Source: Aquimarina brevivitae | GTDB taxonomy: Bacteria > Bacteroidota > Bacteroidia > Flavobacteriales > Flavobacteriaceae | Direction: 5' to 3' | DNA: 64,000 bases | Assembly: GCF_004216895.1 (NCBI RefSeq) | Contig: NZ_SGXE01000007.1 | Coordinates: 1 to 64,000 of the forward strand | Part shown: positions 9,222 to 17,913 of the stretch, piece after piece | Layout: each line of letters begins with the position of its first letter | Numbering within the stretch: position 1 is the first letter of the stretch | The notes under the pieces: generated by a model | Seen by the model: the letters and a program-made list of their open reading frames with translations, nothing else | Database searches by the model: none | Told to the model about the DNA's origin: nothing | Program-made: the position numbers and the translations under genes

Positions 9222-11588
9222 TTATTGCTCCAATTCTTTCATCAGATCGTCGTAGGTATAGAGCGTTTGGTCATCTTCATTTTTATGGTAAAGTATATTT
9301 ACTCGTAGTGCTTTAAGCCCTGTGATTCCTTGAAGATCTTCTAACTCTACAATCTCTATCTCTTCTTCTAAATAATTTTTGGATTGCAAAAACTTAATGT
9401 ATTTAAGGTACTCTCTTTCATCTGAGCTTTGAGAATATACGATAACCATTTTACCTTTTTCAGTAACACGTTCCTGAGTACCTTTGATGAAAGCTTTATC
9501 CACTCTCTTTTTTACAACCTCATATCGAGCGTTATAGGTCCCATCCACATCAAAGCGTTTTTCATCCATTCTAAATCGTACAGATAAAGAACTATGAAAC
9601 ACCAATATCATTGAAGCTACATCCAACGCTACCGGAAGCTCTTTTTTCTTCTGATAATACTCATTCTCCATTTCGCACATTACCTGTAACTGCCACAACC
9701 TTAGATTTTGAAGATATACTTTATTAAAGCTTTTCTTTTTAGTAATAGATTCACCTATATACAAATTATGTTCAACGCCATCGGATTTAAAGCGCTCAAA
9801 ATAATGGGGATACATGGCTTGTGCTTCTATTTGTTTTTTATCCAATATACCCGCCAGGTGCTTATTAATAATAGTAACCGAGTCATCAAAGGCTTTTCTA
9901 TGTTTATAGACTGATTTGATATCCTGATCTAGCATTTCATTATATGCAGAGATATAATTTTTAAGCTCCTTATGCTTTTTTGCCAAATGCTTAAATATCG
10001 GGTTTATTTCTTTTTTTATGTACGCTAATATTTTTGACTCACTATTGACCTGTAAGCCTTGGTTGATCAAGGTGTCAATATATTCGTGCACCTGAAACCT
10101 AATTTGATCGTATATAGGTAAAGTTTCAATTTCTAAAATTTTGGCAAGTACCTTATCTACGGCTTTAAGCTGTACCATAAGGTCTTTGAGAACGGCTTCA
10201 TTACGGGTTTGGGAAGAAGACTTTACATCAATCTGACCGTATAAAGGATAAACATCTTCAAAAACAATTTCTCTAAAAGCTAAGGAATTTCCATTATGAT
10301 TTGCCTTTAAAAAACGTTTTGCTTCTTGCTTGAATTTCCAATAAACGCTAGGATGAATGGAAGTACATTCTTGCTGGATGATTAAATCTAATTGATTATC
10401 CATTTTAGCTTTATCCTGCGCCACCTTATCTACCAGATATGGCATTAAATCCTGAAGCTTATTAGCGTTAATACTATTAAGTTCGTATTTGTTTGGGGAC
10501 ACCAATTCTATTATCCCTAAAAATTGACCATTATCTATAATCGGAGCTATAATTGCACTATTTATCCCTTGGTCTAACAAATTTTGATACATCGCTTCAT
10601 CAGGTGTAGACTTTTGAAATTTCTCTACATCTGAAATGGCAAAATAAGTTCCTTTCTCGAACAGAAAATGATTTGTTCCTTTACACAATGCGTGCTTACA
10701 ACTATCCGCATCTTTTTCGTTTAAAATATAACTATGAAACTCCTCGGTGGGTACCACTTCAAAAGCTTTATCTTCTTCTATATAGCTTGCATACCCTATT
10801 TTGAGCTGCGGGAGGTTGAAAATTGCTCTAAATATTTTCTCGAATTCCTCTATAAAATGTGAATCTCCCTTTTCATATTTCAATAGATTGGTTTTGAACT
10901 CTGAAATAGAAAAATCAGCAGTAACGTCAAAGAGATTAGCAATAACAATTCCTTTGAAGGTATAGCTCTTGGGCGGGAACTTCTCTTTCCATAGCTCTAT
11001 ATTGTCAAAATTATCTAATAATTCCGCTACATCGCTATCATTAATATCGGGTGCCTGATCAGTTTTATTTATATCAATAAAATCACCATTATACAAAATA
11101 CGATAGTGTCTTATAATACCATTGGTGTCTGGAATGTCATAAAAAAATGGTCTTCTAAAATCTATATCATAACCGTAATATCGACTTAATATGATACTAC
11201 AACCCATGATGTAATAATTATCTTCATCTAGGTTTTTGATATTAGGTTCAAAATCTTCACCTGCAGCTTTAATAATTTTATGATATCGATCTGAAGCTTT
11301 CAGCACAAAATTATTAAAAGGTATAGAAGCTATTTTTATTTCATTCTCCTGTAAAATTTGAGCAAAAGAATCTTCTAGAATGAGGTCAATCTGTGGTTTT
11401 AAGTGCGCAACTTCTTCCGTTTTAATTCCTTGAACCAATTGAGGATATTGCTCAGCAATAGCCATAATTTTCCTAGACCTTTCTTTTAAAAGTTCATTAG
11501 TACTATCTGAATACTTTTTATATTTTTCAAAAAATTTAGAAAAGCTAATCCAGATATCTAGTGGAAAATCTTGTTCGTTTATCATCAT
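9222..11588 (-). CDS. GAF domain-containing cytoplasmic protein
   Basis: A 788-residue soluble protein without signal or membrane segments. Residues about 230-400 look like a GAF domain (KIGYASYIEEDKAFEVVP through SAIIAPIIDNGQFLGIIELV). The flanking parts are mostly helical and unlike any enzyme I recognise, including a long helical middle (410-640) and a small alpha/beta C-terminus. There is no kinase, cyclase or receiver domain on the same chain. Proteins of this layout are widespread in Flavobacteria with no assigned function. It converges on the HD-PycTM gene with a 14-base gap, so they are not in one operon. Confidence 0.75.
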   Translation of the reverse strand: MMINEQDFPLDIWISFSKFFEKYKKYSDSTNELLKERSRKIMAIAEQYPQLVQGIKTEEVAHLKPQIDLILEDSFAQILQENEIKIASIPFNNFVLKASDRYHKIIKAAGEDFEPNIKNLDEDNYYIMGCSIILSRYYGYDIDFRRPFFYDIPDTNGIIRHYRILYNGDFIDINKTDQAPDINDSDVAELLDNFDNIELWKEKFPPKSYTFKGIVIANLFDVTADFSISEFKTNLLKYEKGDSHFIEEFEKIFRAIFNLPQLKIGYASYIEEDKAFEVVPTEEFHSYILNEKDADSCKHALCKGTNHFLFEKGTYFAISDVEKFQKSTPDEAMYQNLLDQGINSAIIAPIIDNGQFLGIIELVSPNKYELNSINANKLQDLMPYLVDKVAQDKAKMDNQLDLIIQQECTSIHPSVYWKFKQEAKRFLKANHNGNSLAFREIVFEDVYPLYGQIDVKSSSQTRNEAVLKDLMVQLKAVDKVLAKILEIETLPIYDQIRFQVHEYIDTLINQGLQVNSESKILAYIKKEINPIFKHLAKKHKELKNYISAYNEMLDQDIKSVYKHRKAFDDSVTIINKHLAGILDKKQIEAQAMYPHYFERFKSDGVEHNLYIGESITKKKSFNKVYLQNLRLWQLQVMCEMENEYYQKKKELPVALDVASMILVFHSSLSVRFRMDEKRFDVDGTYNARYEVVKKRVDKAFIKGTQERVTEKGKMVIVYSQSSDEREYLKYIKFLQSKNYLEEEIEIVELEDLQGITGLKALRVNILYHKNEDDQTLYTYDDLMKELEQ

Positions 11589-11614
11589 AACCCCTTATAT
11601 AGTCTTAAAGTTAG

Positions 11615-11638
11615 CAAAAATACCCCAAAAACAAGGGG
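11615..11638 (-). promoter_or_regulatory. Probable -7 box with adjacent inverted repeat before the GAF gene
   Basis: On the minus strand TATTTTTG (11615-11622) is a perfect -7 box about 27 bases before the gene. It abuts an inverted repeat CCCC(TTGTTTTT)GGGG at 11623-11638, where a regulator could bind. No good -33 TTG is seen at the usual distance. Confidence 0.35.
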
Positions 11639-11757
11639 CTCCAGGTTATATTAACAATTAATTACAATCCTGCCCCCTATTTATTTTAGTGATCTATTAT
11701 GCATGATCTAACCAAATATCAGACCACTTTACGAAATGAGTCACCTTTTTATAGTAA

Positions 11758-11787
11758 TTGTTACCCAAATGCTTCAATTTATTTTTG
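11758..11787 (+). promoter_or_regulatory. Promoter of the TlpA-like gene
   Basis: TTG (11758-11760), a 19-base spacer and TATTTTTG (11780-11787) form a textbook Bacteroidetes promoter. The predicted leader to the ATG is about 80 bases. Confidence 0.55.
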
Positions 11788-11873
11788 CTTTACACGTGTT
11801 TAACATTATGAAAAGTTAATTTTTACGCTATTTTATATACATTACTTATTTTAGTCGCTAAAAATAATTTTAC

Positions 11874-13013
11874 ATGACACGATTTATTATTACACTATTT
11901 ACTTTAACCTTATTTGTTAGTTGCCAAAAAGAAAAAAAAGGCTACTTCATAACAGCTGACACCAATGGTTTTGAAGATGGAACAATGGTGTATGTCAATG
12001 CAATGAGTCAATCCAACCGTCCATTTGTTATAGATTCAGTAACCATAAATGATGGTAAATTTGAACTAGCACTACCAACCCCTGAAACCAATGATTTTAA
12101 TTACCTTACTTTCCAAAATACAGGAGGTAACGTACTCTATATAGCAGAAAACAATCCCATTCGCATGGAGATCTTTAAGGACAGTTTACGTTCTTCAGTC
12201 GTAAAAGGAGGAGAAGATAATCAAGTATTTTTTGAATACTTAGCAAAATTAAAAGCTTTTGCCAATGAAAAAGTTGCAACCAATAATGAAATTCATATTG
12301 CTACCAAATTGAAAGAATTTGATAAGGTCAAACAACTCCGTTTAACTATAAATGACATCAACCAAAAAGAATTAGATTACCGCAAGGAACTTGCAGAAAA
12401 ATATCCTAATTCTTTAGTTTCAGTTATGGCACTAACTGATCTTATCCGACTAAATGCTATCAAAGCAAACGAAGCACAACAACTATATACATCCATCAGT
12501 GCTCCACTAAAAAACACTCGATTAGGCAAACAATTAGATCGCTTAGTAACCAATGCTATCACTTTGTCTAAGCAAAAGAAAATTGACGTAGGTGATAAAG
12601 CCGAAGATTTTAGCGCACCAACCCCAACAGGAAATGAATTGTCGCTTACTGAAGCTATGGGTAAAGTAACTATCATCGATTTTTGGGCTTCTTGGTGCAA
12701 GCCTTGTCGCATGGAGAATCCTAACGTAGTGAATGTTTACAATAAATACCACGACAAAGGATTAAATATTATTGGAGTATCTTTAGATAAAAAGAAAGAG
12801 TCTTGGATCAAAGCAATCCAAGATGATAACCTTCAATGGAACCACGTATCAAACCTACAGTTTTGGCAAGAACCTATAGCAAAAGCATATGGTGTGCGTT
12901 CCATCCCTGCGACATTTATTGTTAATGAAGAGGGTAAAGTAATTGCCAAAAACTTAAGAGGTCCTGCCCTAGAAGAGAAGATTGCTGAATTACTAGGGGC
13001 AGATATGATGTAA
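11874..13013 (+). CDS. TlpA-family thioredoxin lipoprotein with DUF4369 N-domain
   Basis: A 379-residue lipoprotein (LFVSC lipobox near residue 17). Residues about 25-120 match the DUF4369 beta domain, 120-230 are a helical linker and 240-379 an AhpC/TSA-thioredoxin domain. The active site WCKPC has Cys275 and Cys278, and a cis-proline follows in GVRSIPATF. Family members are periplasm-facing thiol-disulfide reductases, thought to keep substrates such as cytochrome c maturation partners reduced. The gene stands alone between its own promoter and a strong terminator. Annotation is confident; the exact partner is unknown. Confidence 0.9.
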   Translation: MTRFIITLFTLTLFVSCQKEKKGYFITADTNGFEDGTMVYVNAMSQSNRPFVIDSVTINDGKFELALPTPETNDFNYLTFQNTGGNVLYIAENNPIRMEIFKDSLRSSVVKGGEDNQVFFEYLAKLKAFANEKVATNNEIHIATKLKEFDKVKQLRLTINDINQKELDYRKELAEKYPNSLVSVMALTDLIRLNAIKANEAQQLYTSISAPLKNTRLGKQLDRLVTNAITLSKQKKIDVGDKAEDFSAPTPTGNELSLTEAMGKVTIIDFWASWCKPCRMENPNVVNVYNKYHDKGLNIIGVSLDKKKESWIKAIQDDNLQWNHVSNLQFWQEPIAKAYGVRSIPATFIVNEEGKVIAKNLRGPALEEKIAELLGADMM

Positions 13014-13034
13014 CAAAAATTTACAATGATATAT

Positions 13035-13064
13035 AAAAGATCGGCCTTAGCCGATCTTTTTTTT
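13035..13064 (+). terminator. Intrinsic terminator after the TlpA-like gene
   Basis: An 11-bp perfect stem, AAAAGATCGGC with GCCGATCTTTT, closes a CTTA loop and ends in eight T. The A-rich left side lets it act on the convergent rhomboid gene too. Confidence 0.85.
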
Positions 13065-13081
13065 ATGAGGTAAAACGTATT

Positions 13082-13729
13082 TTACAACTTTCCGATGCGT
13101 TGTAAAACAAATAAAATAATGATAGGAATTGCCAATAAACCTACCATAAGTGTATTTTGTTCAAATAATGCGGGCGCAAAAAGTAAGGTAACTAAATACC
13201 CTCCTACGGCTCCACCAAAATGCGCATCGTGACCAATATTACCAACCCTACTTCGCATTCCATATATAGAATATAATAAATATAAAATACCAAAAATATA
13301 GGCTGGTATAGGAATTGGTAAAATCAGTAAAGCAAGCTTCATTTGAGGTTGAAATAAAATAGCGGAAAACAATACTCCTGATACCGCTCCACTTGCTCCT
13401 ACCGCGCTATAATGATACTCATCTTTATGAAAATACAGGGAAAATAAATTTCCGATCAGCAAGCTTGCAAAATAAATAACTAAGAATTTTAAGGAGCCTG
13501 TATAGGTCACCACCACTGGAGCAAAAAAATAAAGCGTAAACATATTGAAAAACAAATGCATAAAATCTACGTGTAGAAATCCAGAAGTTACCATCCTTAG
13601 CTGTTCTCCTCTTCGAATACCACCAACATTAAACTTATAGCGTTCAAAGAAACCAAAATCGTTAAATCCTTTTAACGAAACCAAAACATTAGCTCCGATG
13701 ATAAAAAGTACTACTAAATTGATATTCAT
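13082..13729 (-). CDS. Rhomboid family intramembrane serine protease
   Basis: A six- to seven-helix membrane protein with the rhomboid catalytic dyad: Ser in GASGAVSG and His in HDAHFGG (positions 127 and 184 when counted from the upstream ATG), plus the HLFFNM motif in the second helix. Rhomboids cut transmembrane substrates inside the lipid bilayer. The frame is open to an ATG at 13771, but I prefer the start at 13729 (MNINLVVLF): it is the usual family start, and a TATATTTG box lies between the two ATGs at 13745-13752. Substrate unknown. Confidence 0.88.
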   Translation of the reverse strand: MNINLVVLFIIGANVLVSLKGFNDFGFFERYKFNVGGIRRGEQLRMVTSGFLHVDFMHLFFNMFTLYFFAPVVVTYTGSLKFLVIYFASLLIGNLFSLYFHKDEYHYSAVGASGAVSGVLFSAILFQPQMKLALLILPIPIPAYIFGILYLLYSIYGMRSRVGNIGHDAHFGGAVGGYLVTLLFAPALFEQNTLMVGLLAIPIIILFVLQRIGKL

Positions 13730-13838
13730 ACCGTCATTTTTGCCCAAATATACTATATATTTTAAGCTCATTAAACCGTTTTACAACTCACTTTATATCA
13801 TTATTATATTAAGGTCATAACTACTGGATCAAAAAACC

Positions 13839-13846
13839 TATCTTTG
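13839..13846 (+). promoter_or_regulatory. -7 box before the first acyltransferase gene
   Basis: TATCTTTG matches TAnnTTTG exactly and sits 21 bases before the ATG at 13868. No TTG lies at the expected -33 distance. Confidence 0.35.
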
Positions 13847-13867
13847 ACAGCTTAAATCAAAAATTTA

Positions 13868-14773
13868 ATGCAACTAGCAGTATACTGTTTGGTCTATCCT
13901 TTTTTATGGATAATCTCTAAACTTCCCTGGCGTATCTTCTATACCTTATCCACTGGTGTTTATATAATTACCTATTACCTTATTGGGTACCGTAAAAAAA
14001 CGGTAACTACTAATTTAAAATTAGCCTTTCCCAACAAGACTGATAGAGAGCTAAAAAAAATTCGCAAAGCTGCTTACAAGCATATGTGCGATATGTTTTT
14101 AGAAATGATACGATCATTATCCATAAGTAAAAATGAAATGATCAATCGGTTTCGTGTTACCAACATAGAAAAGATACAGGAACTCGAAGCAAAAGGCGAC
14201 AGTATTATAGTAATGATGGGACATTACAATAGTTATGAGTGGACTAATGCTATTGACTTAATAAGTGATTTTAAATGTGTAGGTATTTACAAACCCATTA
14301 AGAATAAGTATTTTGATAGGTTAGCTCACAGGATCAGAGGTAGATTTGATGCTCGATTGATACCTAGCGCTAAAGTTTTTAGAGAGATGACTAAAGACCA
14401 AAGAAAAGAAAATCCTGAGCTTAGTTTATACGGCCTGATTTCAGACCAATCTCCTAAACTCAATCACGGTATGTTTTGGACTAGCTTTATGGGGATTACT
14501 GTTCCTACTTTTATGGGTGGAGAAGTACTTTCAAAACGATTGGGCCTCAGTATATTTTATCTCCATGTACAAAAAGTGAAACGGGGTTATTATGAGGCTA
14601 CTTTGATCCCTATTTCTGAAGACCCAAAATCTGAAGAGGATTACACGATTACAAAAACATTTACAAAACTTCTTGAAACACAAATAAAACAAAAACCTGA
14701 AAATTACCTATGGACACATAAACGATGGAAACATCGCAATGCTGAGCCACCTAAAAATGCAGTTATAGCATAA
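13868..14773 (+). CDS. Lysophospholipid/lipid A-type acyltransferase (LpxL-like), copy 1
   Basis: A 301-residue member of the LpxL/HtrB acyltransferase family, which adds secondary acyl chains to lipid A or makes related aminolipids at the inner membrane. An N-terminal hydrophobic helix (about 8-40) anchors it. The HX4E catalytic motif is H119-E124 (MMGHYNSYEW), followed by a second block DQSPKLNHGMFW. The C-terminus YLWTHKRWKHR is typical of the Bacteroidetes branch. It is followed 78 bases later by a close paralogue of equal length, so the pair arose by tandem duplication. The acyl donor and acceptor cannot be read from sequence. Confidence 0.88.
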   Translation: MQLAVYCLVYPFLWIISKLPWRIFYTLSTGVYIITYYLIGYRKKTVTTNLKLAFPNKTDRELKKIRKAAYKHMCDMFLEMIRSLSISKNEMINRFRVTNIEKIQELEAKGDSIIVMMGHYNSYEWTNAIDLISDFKCVGIYKPIKNKYFDRLAHRIRGRFDARLIPSAKVFREMTKDQRKENPELSLYGLISDQSPKLNHGMFWTSFMGITVPTFMGGEVLSKRLGLSIFYLHVQKVKRGYYEATLIPISEDPKSEEDYTITKTFTKLLETQIKQKPENYLWTHKRWKHRNAEPPKNAVIA

Positions 14774-14851
14774 TATCACACTATAATTTATCCCTTTTCT
14801 AGTTTTATGAGACAACGAATAATTTTATATTTGAAGGCTTAATTTAAAACA

Positions 14852-15757
14852 ATGCAATTAGTACTATATCGATTGGTGTATCCAGTATTATGGATAATAT
14901 CTAAACTCCCCTGGAAGCTGTTTTATGGGTTCTCTACCTTTGTATTCTTTTGGGTATATCATGTATTTGGTTACCGTAAAAAAACGGTTACTGAAAATTT
15001 AAGACTTGTTTTTCCCGAGAAAACAGACGCTGAGATAAAACGTATCCGTAAAAAGTTTTACCAACATATGTGTGATATGTTTTTAGAGATGATTAAATCT
15101 ATGGATATCTCTAATGAAGAAATGAAAAACCGGTTTAAGGTAAAAAACATAGAGTTACTTCACGAACTGGAGCAAAAAAATGAAAATATCATTATCCTTA
15201 TGGCACATTACGGTAGTTATGAATGGTCAAATGTAGTCGACATTCAAACCAATTTTCAGGCTGTAGGCATTTATAAAAAAATAGGAAATGAATATTTTGA
15301 TCGCCTAGTCAGACGCATACGTGCTCGCTTTGGTTCCCGTGTGGTTACTACAAAAAATGCCACGAAGGAGATAACCCTTGACCAGCAAAAAGATGGGCTA
15401 TACATGTATGGGCTCGTATCTGATCAAACACCAAAACTACATAAAGCTAAATACTGGACTGATTTTATGGGTATCAAAGTACCTACTTTTGTTGGTGGGG
15501 TGGTTTTAGCAAAACGTTTAGATCTTAATGTATATTACCTAAAAGTGGAAAAGGTGAAAAGAGGATTTTATGAAGCTACCTTTGTGCCGCTTTGCGAAAA
15601 CCCAGCAGCCCGAGAAGAAGGTGATTTTTCGATAACAAAGCAATACCTTCGCATTTTAGAAAGCCAGATTACTGCCAATCCTGAATATTATTTATGGACA
15701 CATAAACGCTGGAAACATCGTAATGCCAACATTCCTCAAGATGCCACAGTAGATTAA
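14852..15757 (+). CDS. Lysophospholipid/lipid A-type acyltransferase (LpxL-like), copy 2
   Basis: The second 301-residue acyltransferase, collinear with copy 1 and sharing stretches such as GYRKKTVT, HMCDMFLEM and YLWTHKRWKHRNA. The HX4E motif (H119-E124, MAHYGSYEW) and the DQTPKLHKAKYW block are intact, so both copies should be active. The copies differ most around residues 125-190, the part expected to shape the acceptor or acyl pocket. That is consistent with different chain or acceptor preference, but this is inference. It lies upstream of the convergent glmM gene. Confidence 0.88.
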   Translation: MQLVLYRLVYPVLWIISKLPWKLFYGFSTFVFFWVYHVFGYRKKTVTENLRLVFPEKTDAEIKRIRKKFYQHMCDMFLEMIKSMDISNEEMKNRFKVKNIELLHELEQKNENIIILMAHYGSYEWSNVVDIQTNFQAVGIYKKIGNEYFDRLVRRIRARFGSRVVTTKNATKEITLDQQKDGLYMYGLVSDQTPKLHKAKYWTDFMGIKVPTFVGGVVLAKRLDLNVYYLKVEKVKRGFYEATFVPLCENPAAREEGDFSITKQYLRILESQITANPEYYLWTHKRWKHRNANIPQDATVD

Positions 15758-15758
15758 A

Positions 15759-15786
15759 AAACCAGCCCAAAAGATTGAACTGGCTT
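15759..15786 (-). terminator. Possible terminator between acyltransferase copy 2 and glmM
   Basis: On the minus strand AAGCCAG pairs with CTGGTTT (one G-T wobble) around a 14-base loop and runs into T residues, 28 bases past the glmM stop. The loop is long, so support is moderate. Confidence 0.4.
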
Positions 15787-15814
15787 ATTATCATTACATA
15801 CCGAATTTAAAAAC

Positions 15815-17203
15815 TTATATTCCAGCAATTTCCTTGAGGGTCGCTATCGTTTGTTCCGCTAGTTGATCGGCTTCATTCTGACTTTTTGCCTCAGTGTATA
15901 TCCTAATAATAGGTTCCGTATTACTTTTTCTAAGATGTACCCACGATGCTTCAAAATCTACTTTTACACCATCAATTATATTGACCTCTTCATTTTTATG
16001 TTTGTTATGAAAACCTTCCAATATTTGATCCACATCCAAATCTGGTGTAAGCTGAATTTTATTTTTGCTCATATAATAAGATGGATAAGTCGCTCTCAAC
16101 TCACTTACCTTCATGTTTTTCTCTGCTAAATGGGTCAAAAATAATGCTATTCCTACTAAGGAATCTCTTCCATAATGCAATTGAGGATAAATGATTCCCC
16201 CATTACCCTCCCCTCCAATAATTGCATCGGTTTCTTTCATCTTTTCAACTACATTAACTTCGCCAACGGCACTCGCCTGATAACTCCCCTTATGATGGTT
16301 TGTGACATCACGCAGCGCTCTGCTCGAAGAAAGGTTAGAAACCGTATTCCCTCCTTTTTTTGATAAAACATAATCCGCACAAGCCACCAAGGTATATTCT
16401 TCTCCAAACATTTCCCCATCTTCAGAGATAAACGCTAATCGATCCACATCCGGATCAACAGTTATTCCCAAATCCGCTTTTTCCTGAACTACCAGGGCTG
16501 ATAAATCTGTTAAGTGTTCTTTCAAAGGCTCAGGATTATGCGGAAAATGTCCATTAGGTTCACAATACAATTCTACAACTTCAACCCCTAAAGCCCTAAG
16601 TAATGCTGGTACCGCAATACCGCCTGTAGAATTTACTGCATCTACCACTACTTTAAATTTAGCCTGTTGTATAATATCTTTATCCACCAAAGGAAGCTTT
16701 AATACTTCGGCAATATGGATATCAATATAGCCATCATTACGAAAGATTGCTCCAAGATCATCTACTTCTGAAAATGTATATTCATCTCTTTCTGCGATAT
16801 CTAGTATCTTTTTACCATCTTCAGCATTTAAAAATTCTCCTTTATTATTGAGCAATTTTAGCGCATTCCATTGTTTAGGATTATGACTTGCTGTGAGAAT
16901 GATTCCTCCATCTGCATGTTCTAAAGGTACTGCTACCTCTACGGTCGGTGTGGTCGATAAACCTAAGTCTATCACCTTAATACCTAAACCGACCAAACTA
17001 TTCATCACCAACTCCTGAACCATTTTTCCTGAGATTCGAGCATCTCTACCTACCACTACAATAGGTTTTTCCTTTTTTGATTCTTTTTTTAACCAACTCC
17101 CATAGGCAGATGCAAATTTAACCGCGTCCACTGGGGTAAGATTCTCTCCTACTTTACCGCCTATGGTCCCTCTTATTCCTGAAATTGATTTTATTAAGGT
17201 CAT
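15815..17203 (-). CDS. glmM: Phosphoglucosamine mutase
   Basis: A 462-residue alpha-D-phosphohexomutase. It has the phosphoserine loop TASHNP (S106), the Mg loop DPDVDR, the sugar-binding GGEGNGG loop and a C-terminal phosphate-binding RKSNTEP motif. In Bacteroidetes proteins of this kind are annotated GlmM, converting glucosamine-6-phosphate to glucosamine-1-phosphate for UDP-GlcNAc, peptidoglycan and lipid A. A phosphomannomutase/phosphoglucomutase role cannot be excluded by sequence alone. A TAACTTTG box at 17234-17241 (minus strand) lies about 30 bases before the start. It is monocistronic between convergent and divergent neighbours. Confidence 0.88.
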   Translation of the reverse strand: MTLIKSISGIRGTIGGKVGENLTPVDAVKFASAYGSWLKKESKKEKPIVVVGRDARISGKMVQELVMNSLVGLGIKVIDLGLSTTPTVEVAVPLEHADGGIILTASHNPKQWNALKLLNNKGEFLNAEDGKKILDIAERDEYTFSEVDDLGAIFRNDGYIDIHIAEVLKLPLVDKDIIQQAKFKVVVDAVNSTGGIAVPALLRALGVEVVELYCEPNGHFPHNPEPLKEHLTDLSALVVQEKADLGITVDPDVDRLAFISEDGEMFGEEYTLVACADYVLSKKGGNTVSNLSSSRALRDVTNHHKGSYQASAVGEVNVVEKMKETDAIIGGEGNGGIIYPQLHYGRDSLVGIALFLTHLAEKNMKVSELRATYPSYYMSKNKIQLTPDLDVDQILEGFHNKHKNEEVNIIDGVKVDFEASWVHLRKSNTEPIIRIYTEAKSQNEADQLAEQTIATLKEIAGI

Positions 17204-17328
17204 TTATTATCGATTAAGTGTATAAATAAAACACAAAGTTACAAGTCTACACCAAGACAGACAGCATATAAGTTCAAAAGTTTCCTTAAAACCAATACTA
17301 ACTTTTGTAAAAGTTGTAAATTGCCTCA

Positions 17329-17913
17329 ATGAATTTCTTAGCCCATATCTATTTATCTGGTGATGATGATCACTTAAAAATAGGAAATTTTATCGCTGAT
17401 TCTGTAAAAGGAAAAAAATACGAGACTTACCCAAAAAACATCCAAAAAGGCATTCTATTACATCGAAAAATCGATCGATTCACTGACACTCATTTTATTG
17501 TTAGAGAGAGTGTAGCGAGGCTATTTCCGAAATATGGACATTACAGCAGGGTAATAATTGATATTATCTACGACCATTTTTTAGCGGCGGATTGGAACAA
17601 CTATAGTTCTGTTCCATTAGAACAATATGTAGCTGAATTTTACACCTTGTTGCAAGATAATTATTCCGTACTACCTAAGCGTATACAAAATTTTCTACCA
17701 TATATGATCGCGGATAATTGGTTATTGAGCTATGCCACGATCCCTGGTATTGGTAAGATCCTTTACCAAATGAATCAGAGAACTAAAAATCGTTCTAAGA
17801 TGAATTTGGCGGTTAACGAACTAGAAACTTATTACTCCGATTTTAATAACGAATTCGTATCTTTTTTTAAAGAATTACAAACGTACACACAACATGAAAT
17901 TAAAAAACTCTAA
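17329..17913 (+). CDS. Acyl carrier protein phosphodiesterase (AcpH family)
   Basis: A 194-residue protein of the AcpH/DUF479 family, which removes the 4'-phosphopantetheine arm from acyl carrier protein. The typical N-terminus MNFLAHIYLS, the acidic GNFIADSVKG segment and the LLHRKID-FTD motif (HD-like metal ligands), and a further YDHFLAADW are present. Length is as expected. Its last 20 bases overlap the start of the gamma-glutamyltransferase gene, implying one transcript, though no metabolic link between the two is obvious. Confidence 0.87.
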   Translation: MNFLAHIYLSGDDDHLKIGNFIADSVKGKKYETYPKNIQKGILLHRKIDRFTDTHFIVRESVARLFPKYGHYSRVIIDIIYDHFLAADWNNYSSVPLEQYVAEFYTLLQDNYSVLPKRIQNFLPYMIADNWLLSYATIPGIGKILYQMNQRTKNRSKMNLAVNELETYYSDFNNEFVSFFKELQTYTQHEIKKL

